64,000 nt of DNA from Diplodia intermedia (lineage: Eukaryota > Ascomycota > Dothideomycetes > Botryosphaeriales > Botryosphaeriaceae). Location of the stretch: the NCBI GenBank assembly GCA_021495925.1, contig JAKEKT010000125.1:24742-88741 (forward strand). The letters run 5' to 3'. The notes below the pieces were generated by a model. It had not been told where the DNA came from, did no database searches, and saw nothing but the letters and a program-made list of their open reading frames with translations. A program made the translations under genes and the position numbers. Each line of letters starts with the position of its first letter. Positions within the stretch are counted from its first letter, which is position 1. Below, in pieces: positions 22,929-33,905 of the stretch.

Positions 22929-24494
22929 ATGCGTTCCACCGCCTTCGCTGTTGCCGCTGGTCTGGCAGCAGTCATTCCCACTGCCTCCGCGCAGACCTAT
23001 TCCGAGTGCAACCCTATGAACGCCTCGCAGTTCCCTTGCCCCGTCAACGCTGGTCTAAACACCAAGTCCTGGAACAGCGACTTCTCCGTCGGAAAGAACA
23101 CCAGCTGGAGCTATGTCGCCCCCGCCGTCAAGTACGGAACCGATGGAGCCGAGTTCACCATCACCAAGCGTGGCGAGGCTCCGACTATCAAGACCGACTT
23201 CTACATCTTCTACGGCAAGGTCGAGGTCAAGATGAAGTCCGCCCCCGGCCAGGGCATCATCAGCAGTATCGTCCTGCAGTCCGAGGACTTGGACGAGATT
23301 GACTGGGAGTTCCTGGGTGGCACCAACAGCATCGTCCAGACCAACTACTTCGGCAAGGGCAACACCACCACCTACGACAGGATGCAGCAGTTCGACGTCG
23401 CCACCCCCCAGGACACTGTCCACACTTACTCGGTGGACTGGACCAAGGAGTCGATCGTCTGGGCCATTGACGGAACCGCCGTCCGCACTCTCAACTACGC
23501 CGATGCCAACGGCGGTACCAACTTCCCCCAGACCCCCATGAACATCCGCCTCGGCATCTGGGCCGGCGGTGACCCCGATAACGACTACTGGACCATTCAA
23601 TGGGCTGGTGGCAACACCACGTACGATGCCGCCGCCGGCATGCCCTGGAGCATGTTTGTCGAGGACGTCAAGATCACCAACTACAACCCTGGCTGCAGCT
23701 ACAACTTCACCGACACCACTGGATCCTCTGAAAGCATCAGCATCGCCAGCGAGGGCTGCGATCTTGTTGGCACCAGCCCCACCCAGGCCACCTCGTCCAA
23801 CACTGCTGTTTCCACCGGTGCTGCTGCTTCTGGCTCTGCTTCCGCTTCCGGCTCTGGTTCTGCTGACGGTGCCGCCGGCTCGAGTGAGAGCAGCGGTGCT
23901 GATTTCAGTGAGACTGCTGCCGCTGGCGGTAACACCACTCCTACTGGCAGCGACGTTAGCGCTACGTCCCCTGCTGGTTCCGGCTCGGGCTCTGCCAGCG
24001 GCACCGATGTGAGCGGGTCTGACGATTCTGGCTCGTGTGCTCCTATCATCGTTACCACAACTGTTATGCTCCAGCCCGGCGAGACTGCTCCTGCTCAGAC
24101 CACTCCGGCAGTGTCTGTCCCGGTTGTTGAGACCACTACTGCTGAGACGACTCCTGTCGAGACGACTCCTGCCGAGACTACCCCCGCGCCTTCGTCGACT
24201 GCCGATGTGGACGGCGAGGCATCTAGCAGCGTCGCTACCTCCACCACCGACGAGCTCGGCAGCGGTACCATGACCCTTGCAGTGCCGAGCGGCAGCAACT
24301 ATCCCATTCCTTCGGAGCCCGCGACCAGCGATGTTGAAGGCGGTGACTCGACGGCCGCTGCCTCAGTCACTACTCCCGTCAGCACTCCCAGCGCGACTCC
24401 GCCCGTTTTCACTGGCGCGGCCGCCCCCATTGCTATAGGAGGTGTCAGAAACGCGCTGTTCTTTGGCGGTGTCGCTGCCGTCCTGGCGCTGTAA
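22929..24494 (+). CDS. CRH1: Crh-type chitin-glucan transglycosidase, GH16, GPI-anchored
   Basis: This cell-wall GH16 enzyme is predicted to cut chitin and transfer it to beta-glucan, cross-linking the wall. It is a single exon of 521 residues. Residues 1-22 are a signal peptide (MRSTAFAVAAGLAAVIPTASA). The Cys-containing segment TYSECNPMNASQFPCP is as in the Crh family. The catalytic motif DEIDWEFLG places the nucleophile at Glu123, Asp125 in the middle and the acid/base at Glu127. YFGKGNT and IDGTAVRTL follow as expected, and the domain ends near 265. A long Ser/Thr/Ala-rich stalk with TTPAETTPVE-like repeats runs to about 495. A hydrophobic tail (NALFFGGVAAVLAL) is the GPI signal. The frame is open upstream, but the signal peptide fixes this ATG. 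Confidence 0.93.
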   Translation: MRSTAFAVAAGLAAVIPTASAQTYSECNPMNASQFPCPVNAGLNTKSWNSDFSVGKNTSWSYVAPAVKYGTDGAEFTITKRGEAPTIKTDFYIFYGKVEVKMKSAPGQGIISSIVLQSEDLDEIDWEFLGGTNSIVQTNYFGKGNTTTYDRMQQFDVATPQDTVHTYSVDWTKESIVWAIDGTAVRTLNYADANGGTNFPQTPMNIRLGIWAGGDPDNDYWTIQWAGGNTTYDAAAGMPWSMFVEDVKITNYNPGCSYNFTDTTGSSESISIASEGCDLVGTSPTQATSSNTAVSTGAAASGSASASGSGSADGAAGSSESSGADFSETAAAGGNTTPTGSDVSATSPAGSGSGSASGTDVSGSDDSGSCAPIIVTTTVMLQPGETAPAQTTPAVSVPVVETTTAETTPVETTPAETTPAPSSTADVDGEASSSVATSTTDELGSGTMTLAVPSGSNYPIPSEPATSDVEGGDSTAAASVTTPVSTPSATPPVFTGAAAPIAIGGVRNALFFGGVAAVLAL

Positions 24495-25388
24495 AGGTGT
24501 CAACCTCCAGATGACTGTATTTACCGACTGAGATCCTTTACATAACTTCATTTCATTCTTGTTAAATTGCTTTTGAGTTTGCGGTTTTGGTAAGCGACTG
24601 AGTCGCAAAGTGGCGGGTTGGGGTTTTGGTTGTGAGCTAATGGTTTGGTGCGCCTTTTGGTCGGCGATAGACCGCAAGATATCCCACTCGCAGGTTCACT
24701 GCAGTGAAAATTTATGTACTTTCATGGATTATGAAACCAACAATTTCTTCAAGCTCTGGGCTGTGGTTGTATATTGAAGAGAGTGTATACTGTCTGAGTA
24801 GTGTGCATGTCCTGCTCTCGTAAGCTGGCAGCCATTTCTCGGACCAACCTTTCCACTTCAACACATGGCAACATGCCCATGAAGTTTGCTTTAGCCATCG
24901 ATCCGCCTTTGAAGGTCACGGATGGTATCTATCGGTATGCATGACTACTCACATGGGCTGCGTTTGCTTAGCATTCATGTCCTCTAGAAAGCTTCTGATC
25001 CTCAATTTCTTCACCAGTGAAGAGGTTCTGAAGAATACTGAGCTTCTGAAAACCCATCCTGAGTAGGTTCATTGAAAGATGAAATGAACAAAGTGTGTAC
25101 CCCGCCGCTCTGCAGGCCTGGCACGTGCGTTGACACAGAAACGCCGATGATTGGCCGACGGCGCCGGCCCAGTGTACGCGCTCCTCGCGACGCGTCGCTG
25201 ATCCCGCAGCTTGCCTCTAGACACTCCAACCACAGCAGCCCGGGCGCATCACCACCTCCTGCTCGCGGTCGAAAACAATGGTCGCCTGAATCTAACAACC
25301 CACCCCACGCGTCCCTCTTTTCACCCCATCGACGACTTTCCGGTCCAAGGCGCACGATACCCAGCACTCTCGCGCGGCGCGGCTCACC
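24495..25388. other. Intergenic between Crh-type gene and SMC3
   Basis: About 0.9 kb: Crh 3' UTR on the left and SMC3 promoter on the right. No further gene was seen. The composition turns GC-rich in the last 300 bases. Confidence 0.5.
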
Positions 25389-28300
25389 ATGTACATCAAA
25401 CAGATTATTATCCAAGGCTTCAAGAGGTGCGTCGGTCCTAGCTAAACCGCGGCAGCGCGCTGATCCGTTTTGCAGCTACAAGGACCAGACGGTCATTGAG
25501 CCCTTCTCGCCCAAACACAATGTTATCGTCGGTCGCAACGGCTCGGGCAAGAGTAACTTCTTCGCCGCAATCCGCTTCGTCCTTAGCGATGCCTACACCC
25601 AGATGGGGCGCGAAGAGCGGCAGGCTCTTCTCCACGTAAGCCCGCACTCCGTCTCCTCGATAAAAGCATCGCAACTGACAATGCGCGCAGGAAGGTTCGG
25701 GTTCCGCCGTCATGTCGGCGTACGTGGAGGTCATCTTCGACAACAGCGACGACCGCTTCCCCACCGGAAAACCCGAGGTCATCCTCCGTCGCACGATTGG
25801 TCTCAAGAAGGACGAATACTCGCTTGACCGCAAGAACGCGACCAAGGCTGACGTCATGAACCTGCTGGAGTCGGCCGGTTTCTCGCGATCGAACCCGTAC
25901 TACATTGTCCCGCAAGGCCGTGTCACCGCTTTGACGAACATGAAAGATGGCGAGAGGTTGAACCTGCTGAAGGAGGTTGCGGGTACCCAAGTGTACGAGG
26001 CGAGGAGAAGCGAGAGTTTGAAGATCATGCAAGAAACGGACAACAAGCGCTCGAAGATCGACGACCTGCTGGCTTACATCAGGGAGCGCCTGGGGGAGCT
26101 TGAGGAAGAGAAGGAGGAACTCAGAGCGTACCAAGAGAAGGACCGCGAGCGAAGATGCTTGGAATACACCATCTACCATCGCGAGCAGCAGGAGATCCAA
26201 CGGGTGCTGGAAACCATGGATGAGCAGAGACAGGCTGGCGTCGACGAGACCGACGATAACCGGGAGCGCTTCGTTCAGAACGAACAGGAGATTTCCCAGA
26301 TCGATGCTGAGATTGCGGAGCTCAAGCAGCAGATCGAATTCCTCAAGGTCGACAAGCGCCAGTTGGAGGAGGAGCGGCGTGAGACTGCGCGTGATAGAGC
26401 CGCAGTCGAGTTGGAGGTGAACGAGCTCACGGATGGCCAGGCAGCCGCAAAGCAAGCCAAGAACCGTCACGATGCCGACCTACAGGAGGTTCAAAAGCAG
26501 ATCAAGCAACGCGAGCAGGAGCTTGCGACGATTATGCCTGAATACAACCAACTGAAGGAGCAAGAAACCACAATCAGGACTCAACTCGCCGACTCCGAAG
26601 GCATCAGGCAACGCTTGCTGGCCAAGCAAGGACGCCAGTCACAGTTCCGGTCGAAGCGCGAGAGAGACGATTGGCTTCGGAAAGAAATTGACGAAGTCAA
26701 TATCTCGTTGGCGACCCGCAAGGCCATCGCTATGCAGACTACAGAGGACATTGCTGAGTTGGAGACTGAAATTGGCCGTCTGGACACCGAGATTGCCGAA
26801 CTACGCTCTAACATCGAGAATCGCGGCGACAACATGCAGAACATCTCAGAAGAGGTACAGAAGGCGAAGGAAGAGCGCGACCAGCTCTCGGACCAGCGTA
26901 AGGAGCTGTGGAGGGAAGAAGCCAAGCTTGATTCAGTGATCAGCAACGCTCAGCACGAACTCACCCGTGCGGAAAGATTTCTGTCTCATATGATGGACCA
27001 GAACACTAGCCGTGGTCTAGCCGCCGTTCGGCGTATCAAACAACAACAGAATCTTCAGGGTGTTTACGGCACTCTTGCAGAGCTTTTCGAGGTCCCCGAC
27101 AGATACAAAACTGCTGTGGAAGTGACGGCTGGAGCCAGTTTATTCCATTACGTTGTCGACAATGAGCAGACTGCGACAAAGGTCCTCGAAGTTTTACAGA
27201 AGGAGAAAGCTGGCCGTGTTACTTTCATGCCTCTCAACCGGCTGAGGTCAAAGCCAATCAACATTCCCAAGGCTAGCGATGCTCTGCATATGATCACTAA
27301 GCTTCAGTATGATCCGTTGTACGAGAACGCCTTCCAGCACGTCTTCGGTAAGACCATCATCTGCCCTAATCTGCAGGTTGCCGCACAGTATGCCCGGAGT
27401 CACGCAGTCAGCGCTATCACGCCTGAGGGAGACCGCGCCGATAAGAAGGGTGCCTTGACGGGTGGTTTCCACGACCCCCGGAACTCCCGCATCGATGGTG
27501 TTCGTAACGTGGCCAAGTGGCGCCAGGAATACGAGACGCAGAGGACCCGCCAAGTAGAACTGCGGCGTCTGAATGAGGAGAAGGACCAGGAGATCACGCG
27601 CGCATATGGAGAGCTCACGAAGATTCAGCAAAAACAGCAGCAACTGGAGAATAGTTATGGCCCAATGAGACAGGAACTCCGCGCGAAGATGACCGACTTG
27701 CAAAACAAGCGAGAGGCTCTTGAGTCAAAGCAGAGATCAAGGGACAACATCGAAGCCAATGTCCGCGAGTTGGGAGAACAACAGGAGGCTTATAATTCCG
27801 AATTGACTTCCGACTTCAAGAAAGCTCTTTCTCGTGAAGAGGAGCAGCAGCTTGAGTCTCTGGCCGGACCTATCCAGGATCTGCGTCGGCAGCTTTCCAA
27901 ACTCAGCACCAATCGTGCAGAACTTGAAGCACAGAAGACTACGCTGGAGTCTGAGCTTCGCGAGAACCTCCGTCTCCGGTTGGACCAGATCAATTCCCAG
28001 GGCTTTGAAGATGGCACGGATTCCGGCGGTGGCAGCTCTGTGAGGCTCAAGGACCGTCAGCGCGAGCTCAAGCGCATCAACAAGGCTCTTGAGACTGCTG
28101 AGAAGAGGTTGCAGGAAGCTGATCAAAACATCGATCAGACCAATTCTCAGCTTGCTGAGCTCGAGAAGACCAAGGCTGAGAAACAGACTGAGCAGGAGGA
28201 GGTGGCACGCGCTATTGAGCGTCACCAAAAACGAATGGAGAAGAGCATGGCCAAGAAGGCTTTGCTGAACAGCAAGAATCAGGAGTGCCAGAGGAATATC

Positions 28301-29233
28301 CGTGATTTGGGCGTGCTGCCGGAAGAGGCTTTCGAGAAGTACCAGAACATGGAATCCAACAAGGCAAGTTGACAAACCCATTTCAGAGTAGAGCACGGTT
28401 GGACTGACTTTTTGATCTGCAGGCACTGAAGCGTTTGCACAAGATCAATGAAGCGCTGAAGAAGTACTCACACGTCAACAAGAAGGCTTTCGAGCAGTAC
28501 GCCAACTTTACCAAGCAACGGGACACCCTCATGAAACGTCGCTCGGAGCTTGATTCCAGCCAGAGTTCCATTGAAGAGCTGATTGAGGTGCTCGATCAGC
28601 GGAAGGACGAAGCAATCGAGCGTACGTTCAAGCAAGTGAGTCGTGAGTTCGCCAATGTCTTCGAGAAGCTCGTCCCGGCTGGCAAGGGTCGCTTGATCAT
28701 TCAGCGTAAGAGTGATAGCCAAGCCCGTGCCGAACAAGAAGAGGAGGATAGTGAAGAGGAAGAGAGGAGGCAGAGCGTCGAAAACTACACTGGTGTTGGG
28801 ATCAGTGTCAGTTTCAACTCGAAGCACGACGAGCAGCAGAGGATTCAGCAGTTGAGTGGTGGACAGAAGAGTAAGTTCACACCTTTCTCATCCTCTTCAC
28901 CTGATTGTCTGACGCGACTATCTAGGTTTGTGCGCCCTTGCACTGGTCTTCGCCATCCAGCAGTGCGACCCCGCGCCTTTCTACCTCTTCGATGAGATCG
29001 ATGCCAACCTGGATGCTCAGTACCGTACGGCTGTGGCGCAAATGTTGCAGACGCTGTCGAACAACAACGATGGTGGCGGTCAGTTCATCTGCACGACTTT
29101 CAGGCCGGAGATGGTCATGGTGGCGGAGAAGTGCTACGGTGTCAGCTACACGAACAAGACCAGTAGTATCGATGTCGTCGACCGCGACACTGCCATGAAG
29201 TTCATCGAAGGCCAGCAGAAGCCGGGAGCTTGA
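25389..29233 (+). CDS. SMC3: Cohesin subunit SMC3
   Basis: This is the SMC ATPase of the cohesin ring, which holds sister chromatids together in the nucleus. Exons are 25389-25426, 25476-25635, 25691-28363, 28423-28870 and 28926-29233, giving 1208 residues, the normal SMC3 size. Walker A is GRNGSGKS (32-39). The acetylation-site pair is Lys105-Lys106 in GLKKDEYSLD, aligned with the known SMC3 sites. Coiled coil runs from about 170 to 510. The hinge is about 522-666 (GVYGTLAELFEV to ALTGGFHD), followed by a second coil. The C-terminal head has the signature LSGGQKS (1101-1107) and Walker B YLFDEIDANLD with Asp1129 and Glu1130. The third intron (28364-28422) uses a GC donor. The start matches MYIKQIIIQGFKSYKDQT, typical of the family. 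Confidence 0.97.
28364..28422 (+). other. GC-AG intron in SMC3
   Basis: This 59-nt intron starts AAG|GCAAGT and ends CTGCAG. The GC donor is needed to keep the reading frame SNK|ALKRLHKINE. The only nearby GT (GTTGAC, 3 bases inside) gives the wrong frame, and reading through hits a stop at once. AG|GCAAGT is the usual strong context of GC donors. Confidence 0.9.
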
Positions 29234-29829
29234 TCGGAAACCTCTGGTTCAAGAAAGGTGGAATGTGTTCTGTATCACTGGGGTATTTGGGATAGGCCAT
29301 GGAAAGGGAGCCGGATCATCGGTGGTTTTTTTTTTTCTTGCATCCGGTTGGGCGTTCATCTAGCGAGGTGTTGATGAGCGACATTGCCGAGGATAGCGCA
29401 ATCGCGCATGCCATTTTGTAGCACCGGCAACTTACCCTTCTCCGGCACAAGTGGAGAATCCCTCCCAGCAATGCCTCGTCGGCTTCCTTTGCCGGCCACG
29501 AATCTTCATTGCCGCGAATTGGCCATTGTAGATAAATGCACCCCACAAGTATTTCAGCCATCGTGGGACTAATAAGGTCGCGCATGTGGATACGCGGTAG
29601 GTTCCTAAGGGGTTCGAGGACGCGTGTTGCGCGTGTGCAGCGTTTATATTGAGATTCTGCTTCCTCTCCTACTTTGTCTGAGTTTCGAAAGCAGCCTGAC
29701 GCTCATCAGGCCTGCAACAGGAAAGATCCACTGAGCCACGCCGCATCGGCATTACGAAGCTTCATCCCCTTTTTTTCTTTCTCTCCCTACGTTCAGAAAG
29801 AACCTCAAAGTGAATCAACCGCCAGAGTA
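29234..29829. other. SMC3 3' flank
   Basis: About 0.6 kb with a T run near 29325-29335 and no recognisable gene. It leads into the remnants of the sulfatase gene. Confidence 0.5.
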
Positions 29830-30582
29830 ACTGAGAAAAGACCCAACTTCCTCGTCATCGTCGCCGACGACCTTGGATTTTCTGCTTTGGCTAACCCCAA
29901 ACATCGACGCCCCAGCCCAGGATGCATCGGGAACACGCTCCACCAAATTTCCACGTCGCGTCCACGTGCTCGCCGACGCGGTCGACGCTCATGGCGAGTC
30001 TCTCGCACGTGTCTTCTGCTTCGTTCTGCTTGCACTTTCTTCCCCCAGACCGGAACAGACGACCACATAGCCGGCAGAGGGCAGGTCGGCGGGGGCGTTT
30101 TGTACGGTGATGGATGCTGTGCCGACGTTTTTGGAGCTGGCGGGGTTGAAGCATCCGGGGACGGAGTATAAAGGGAGGGAAATTGCGCCGCTGCGGGGCG
30201 CGAGTTGGGTGGACTTTATTGAGAAGGTGAAGAGGGAGGAGGGGACGGTTGTGGGTACGACGGTGCATCCGTAGGATTGTGTTGCTGGGTTCGAGGTTGC
30301 GGGTAGTGCAGGGTTGAGCAAAAGGGTCCGCAGCGTTAGGAGTTGTTTGATCTCGTGGAGGATCCGGGCGAGACGGAAGACCTGAAGGAGAAGGAGCAAA
30401 AGATAGTTGAGGGGTTGCTGGTGGAGTGGGAGAAGTATAAGAAGGAGGTCGGCGTGGTTGGGCTGGCGGGAGAGGTGGATGGAATTGCGCCAAAGGTGGA
30501 CCAGTTTGAGGATGGGACGAAGTGGATCAGATGGATTGGCAAGAACATCCCGGAGCAGCTGGTCAGGAAGATTCCGATCTAG
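29830..30582 (+). pseudogene. Arylsulfatase pseudogene, deleted and frameshifted
   Basis: Five pieces of a fungal arylsulfatase lie in order but in different frames. (1) EKRPNFLVIVADDLGFS from about 29833, frame 1: the N-terminal metal-binding strand. (2) TPNIDAPAQD from 29894, frame 2. (3) NFHVASTCSPTRSTLMA from about 29943, frame 3: it contains the CxPxR sulfatase signature whose Cys becomes formylglycine. (4) TGTDDHIAGRGQ from about 30049, frame 1. (5) VMDAVPTFLELAGLKHPGTE from about 30107, frame 2, ending in a stop. Then LFDLVEDPGETEDLKEKEQ to the C-terminus (30340-30582), frame 1. About 60 percent of a normal 550-600-residue enzyme is missing, mainly between (4) and (5). It cannot make an active enzyme. 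Confidence 0.85.
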
Positions 30583-31273
30583 GATAGTTGCCTAGTATCA
30601 TAGGTATAAGTGCCGCATGTTAGATATTCTGGGCCAAAGCTGAGTCTTCAGCACCGAACTCAAATGTTTTACCACATTGTCTGGCATCACTATGAGATGA
30701 TGGTTTGGACTCATGATTCTTTGCTTACCATACAAGGAACTTTTTTGACGCGCATGTATGCACCGCGACGTCGGATGCTAGTGTAACCGTGAAGTGATGG
30801 AGATTTCGACAAACTTGAAATGCGCCGATGAAAAGAAGTGGGGGTTGCAATGGATGTTACTCTTACTCACACAGGACCCGTTACACGGTGAGCGTGAACG
30901 CAGAGGTTATGGTTGTGGGGTGAGGCGCCCACTGGTTGACGGGAGGACGGTTGGTTGACGGTATATAAGCTCTACCAGCGGCTGTCTCTTTCGCTTGACA
31001 GCACAAAAATCTCATCAGTCGAGAGGTTTTTTTTTTTTTTTTTTTTACCACGGACTCCTGTTTGCGGATCACATTCAAACCGTCAGGTTGTTGGTCCGAG
31101 ACAGGGCTCTGTGGGTTTTTTTGCTGTTTTGATATACCCTCCATTGTGAAAGTATTTTGTGGGTACTCTCGATTTCGCCAGTGGTTGATGTATTATTATT
31201 GTTCTGGGCTGTATGTATGTAAACAGCAACCGGTAATGCCAGACCAACAATCGATTACAGGTCTAAACAGTAG
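30583..31273. other. Intergenic with TATA-like box and T run
   Basis: About 0.7 kb. GTATATAAGC at 30959-30968 looks like a TATA box on the plus strand, but no gene follows on that strand. A run of 20 T occupies 31027-31046. The right part is the 3' flank of the OsmC-like gene. Confidence 0.5.
31027..31046. repeat. Poly-T tract, 20 nt
   Basis: An uninterrupted T run in the non-coding region between the sulfatase pseudogene and the OsmC-like gene. Confidence 0.97.
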
Positions 31274-31882
31274 CTAGCCTTTCTGTCCCCATGCGTATCC
31301 CCTCTCGATGCCATCTTCCACCTCAGTGTTCCCCCTCACGCTTACACTGATCTCCGGCTTCTTCGCGATCGTCTGCAGCACGACGCAATACCTCTCCGTC
31401 AGCTTTCCCAGCTTCTCTATTTTGGCGTCACCCTCCTCGCCGAGGTCACCGTCCAGTTGCACGTCGAAGCCGAGGCGGATGGCCTTGAAGCCAACGGGGG
31501 CGTCGCGGTCAACGCCCATGGTGCCGCGGAAGTCGAGGTCGCCCTCGGCGTGGACGGAGCCGCCGCTAAGCGGGATGGCGAGGGCGGTAGCGACGGCCTT
31601 GAGAGTGACGCCAGCGCAGGCGACCAGTGCCTCCAGCAGCATGTCGCCGCTGCACAGCTCGCCCGACACTGTAGGGTCTTCGCCGCCGGCGCGCGGGTGT
31701 AGCCCGGCGATCTTGGATTGTGCCTGAGAGACGGCGGCGCCCGTCGAGAGCTTGCAGGTTATGCTACTGCTGTCGAGCGTGCCGGATGACTTCAGCGTAA
31801 CGAGAGCGGCGGACGGGTCGCTGCGGTAGGATTCTTTGAGAGGTGCCTGTTTGGCGCGAAGGGCGGTTGCGGCATCGGTCAT
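31274..31882 (-). CDS. OsmC/Ohr-like protein
   Basis: This is a single-exon, 202-residue member of the OsmC superfamily, small Cys-dependent peroxidases that reduce organic hydroperoxides. The hallmark first motif CSGDMLLEALVACAGVTLKAVA carries Cys89 at the usual catalytic position, with an extra Cys77. The second catalytic Cys is Cys166 in LTERYCVVLQTIAK. A central strand GFKAIRLGFDVQLDG matches the family. There is no signal peptide; a cytosolic or mitochondrial location is possible. Close bacterial-like OsmC proteins are common in moulds. The start is the only ATG that precedes the full domain. Its promoter lies in the GC-rich gap to the right. Confidence 0.88.
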   Translation of the reverse strand: MTDAATALRAKQAPLKESYRSDPSAALVTLKSSGTLDSSSITCKLSTGAAVSQAQSKIAGLHPRAGGEDPTVSGELCSGDMLLEALVACAGVTLKAVATALAIPLSGGSVHAEGDLDFRGTMGVDRDAPVGFKAIRLGFDVQLDGDLGEEGDAKIEKLGKLTERYCVVLQTIAKKPEISVSVRGNTEVEDGIERGYAWGQKG

Positions 31883-33143
31883 GCTTGTGTGGAGTTGGAG
31901 ATGGCGGCTCGATGGTCAATTGCTGCGCTGGACCCTAATTGATAGTAGATACAAATTGTGGACGGGTGAAGTTGAACAGGAGAGAGGATTGCGGGGGCGG
32001 GGAAGATGGAAAGGTCCAGTCAGGCAGTGCAGGCACAGGCACAGGCTACCCCGCAAGGGTCCAGCCAGTGCAGCCAGGGCGCAACTGCCCCGCCCTGTGC
32101 ATCCCGACGCCCGAAATCACGTTGTCGGCGCGCGGTGGCCTGATGTGGTGCATACTCAGTTTCACACGCCCAGGCCGGAGGATATATAGAACCAGGCAAC
32201 CGGCTGGCTCGAGGTCCTTCAGTCAATGTGCAACGGACCAGAAGCAAGCCGTCGCCCAGGCCTCCCAAAACTACGCGAGCGGACATTACTCTGCCTCTCG
32301 ACCGCCGCCGAGTGAAGAGTAAGCCGGGCGGAGGGAGGACCGGAGCACCGGCGCACGGGCCCACGTGAGACGTGCGTCATTGCCAGCTTCCAAGATTTCC
32401 GTCTCCACTCGCCATTTGCTCCCATCGTCTTTTGCTCTCCCATCTCCCCACCCACTCAACGATTACGACGTCTTCGATGCTTTTTCCTGCCCTCAGCAAA
32501 GGCCTCCATCCCACCCACGGCCCCATCGGAACGCCTGCCCTCGCCCACGCTCCCGCTTCCGCGACCACCTCTACCCGCCAATGAGCGGCGCGCCGTGCAC
32601 AGGGTCTGGCAACCACCGCTCCGACGATGCTGGCATATGCCTGTCGAGGTCTGGATCTGGATCCCACCGCCAGAGATATTACGTGAGAGTGCGACATGCC
32701 CGCCGCTCCACCACCCCCCGCCAGGGTGCGGAAAGTCCCAGCGACTGTACCTTCGTATTGCTGTCCTGCCGTGACTCGCCGCGGTTGCACAGCCTTTCGC
32801 TCAATATTGGCATCCTCACCCAACCTGCCGCTCGCACGCGCCTCACTCGACGCAAACAACCAATTAAGATGACCGACTTGTCTTAAGATTGTCGCACTTG
32901 AGTTCTATCCCGTTAACCGTAGCCGATAATGTTGCTCCAAAGTTCCCGCCCATCTTGAACAGTACAGCAATGGCCCCAAACAATATACCACTCCTCATAC
33001 AACTCCCGAGCATAACACCGCTTGATAACCCATAGCCAAAAGTCCGGACCCGGAAACCAACAAACTCCATTAAACCATCCCTACGGTCATCAGCCGAAGA
33101 TCACTGCGCAGTCAAGGGCTTCCTTACCGCTGGGGTTGCACGT
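31883..33143. other. Intergenic between OsmC-like and velvet-like genes
   Basis: About 1.26 kb. A TATA-like GGATATATAGAA on the plus strand at about 32177-32188 is followed by pyrimidine-rich DNA. At 32869 an ATG in an A/G-rich context (AATTAAGATG) opens a frame of only five codons. No spliceable gene could be built. The right 260 bases flank the velvet-like gene and contain a plausible 3' UTR intron on the minus strand (GTAAGG at about 33127). Confidence 0.4.
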
Positions 33144-33905
33144 TCAATTCCTTCCGACAATGATCGACCGTGTGTCCACGATCTCGGTCGTTTCTCCCTG
33201 ACCGCTTGTGACTCGGATCAGGGCAATCCTGATCTTGCACATGCCTTCCTGGCCAATGGAAAGGTCCGGGAAGTAGGCATATCCGACCACATCGTCCGCG
33301 TCGTTCTCGATTGGGTGGAAGGAGTCGAACAGTCTCGGCCCAGTCAAGGCGTCGGGGCCAACGGGCACGTAAGCCCCATCGGCACCCCTGGCCACCACTG
33401 TGGCGACGGCCAGCAGGCGCCCATCCTCGAGATCGCTGTCGGGAGCCCCGCGGGAGCGGCGGAGGCGAATGGTGACGGTGGTCCTGATGGGCTGGCCAGG
33501 ACGGGCAGTGCCCGGAGGCTGTGCGGTAACCTCCATGGAGTATCCTGATGCGCCTGGGCGGCCCATTGAGTTCTGATCCCGACCGCGCGAGCTCAGATTG
33601 CGCATTCCAGCATTCTCGCCGTCGATCCGGATGCGCCGAGATCGCCCCACGTCTTCAACCACCCGGGCGCCGAGATTGTCGTTCGTCTGCGTGCGGCGGG
33701 CAACGTGAGCCATTGTTCCGTCTGCGTTGTTGGAAGAGGAGGAGTTGAGGTCGGTGGTGGAGGTGCGTTCTGCGATGCGGCTCGAACGTCTTAAAAGGTT
33801 GGACGATGAGTTGGTCCCTTGTCTAGACGATGATCTAGTCGACACTCTGGACGAGGCACTGGCGTCGCTGATATTTCTTCTTCGACCTCTGCCTCTGCTG
33901 GGCAT
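33144..33905 (-). CDS. Velvet-domain-like protein, shortened at the C-terminus
   Basis: A single exon of 253 residues. The N-terminal half is basic and Ser/Arg-rich (MPSRGRGRRRNISDAS, RRSSRIAERTSTTDL) and probably nuclear. From about residue 121 it follows the order of a velvet domain: YSMEVTAQPPGTARPGQPI, VTIRLRR, LLAVATVVARGADGAYVPV, LTGPRLFDSFHP, then VGYAYFPDLSIGQEGMCKIRIALIRVT, which matches the velvet core (FPDLSV..EG..RLRFSL). Velvet proteins control development and secondary metabolism as dimers. The last segment of the domain (F..GL..STPL..FSDQGV) is absent: the frame stops after VDTRSIIVGRN. The shortening may be real, or a missed exon or frameshift. The identity rests on pattern only. 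Confidence 0.7.
   Translation of the reverse strand: MPSRGRGRRRNISDASASSRVSTRSSSRQGTNSSSNLLRRSSRIAERTSTTDLNSSSSNNADGTMAHVARRTQTNDNLGARVVEDVGRSRRIRIDGENAGMRNLSSRGRDQNSMGRPGASGYSMEVTAQPPGTARPGQPIRTTVTIRLRRSRGAPDSDLEDGRLLAVATVVARGADGAYVPVGPDALTGPRLFDSFHPIENDADDVVGYAYFPDLSIGQEGMCKIRIALIRVTSGQGETTEIVDTRSIIVGRN

Noticed and set aside
23055..24298. Minus-strand frames opposite the Crh-type gene
   Set aside because: Low-complexity mirror of the Ser/Thr/Ala stalk and GH16 codons.
25438..28827. Long minus-strand frames opposite SMC3 (up to 295 codons)
   Set aside because: They mirror the coiled-coil codons of SMC3 (Leu-rich antisense of Glu/Lys/Gln codons) and show no own splice or start logic.
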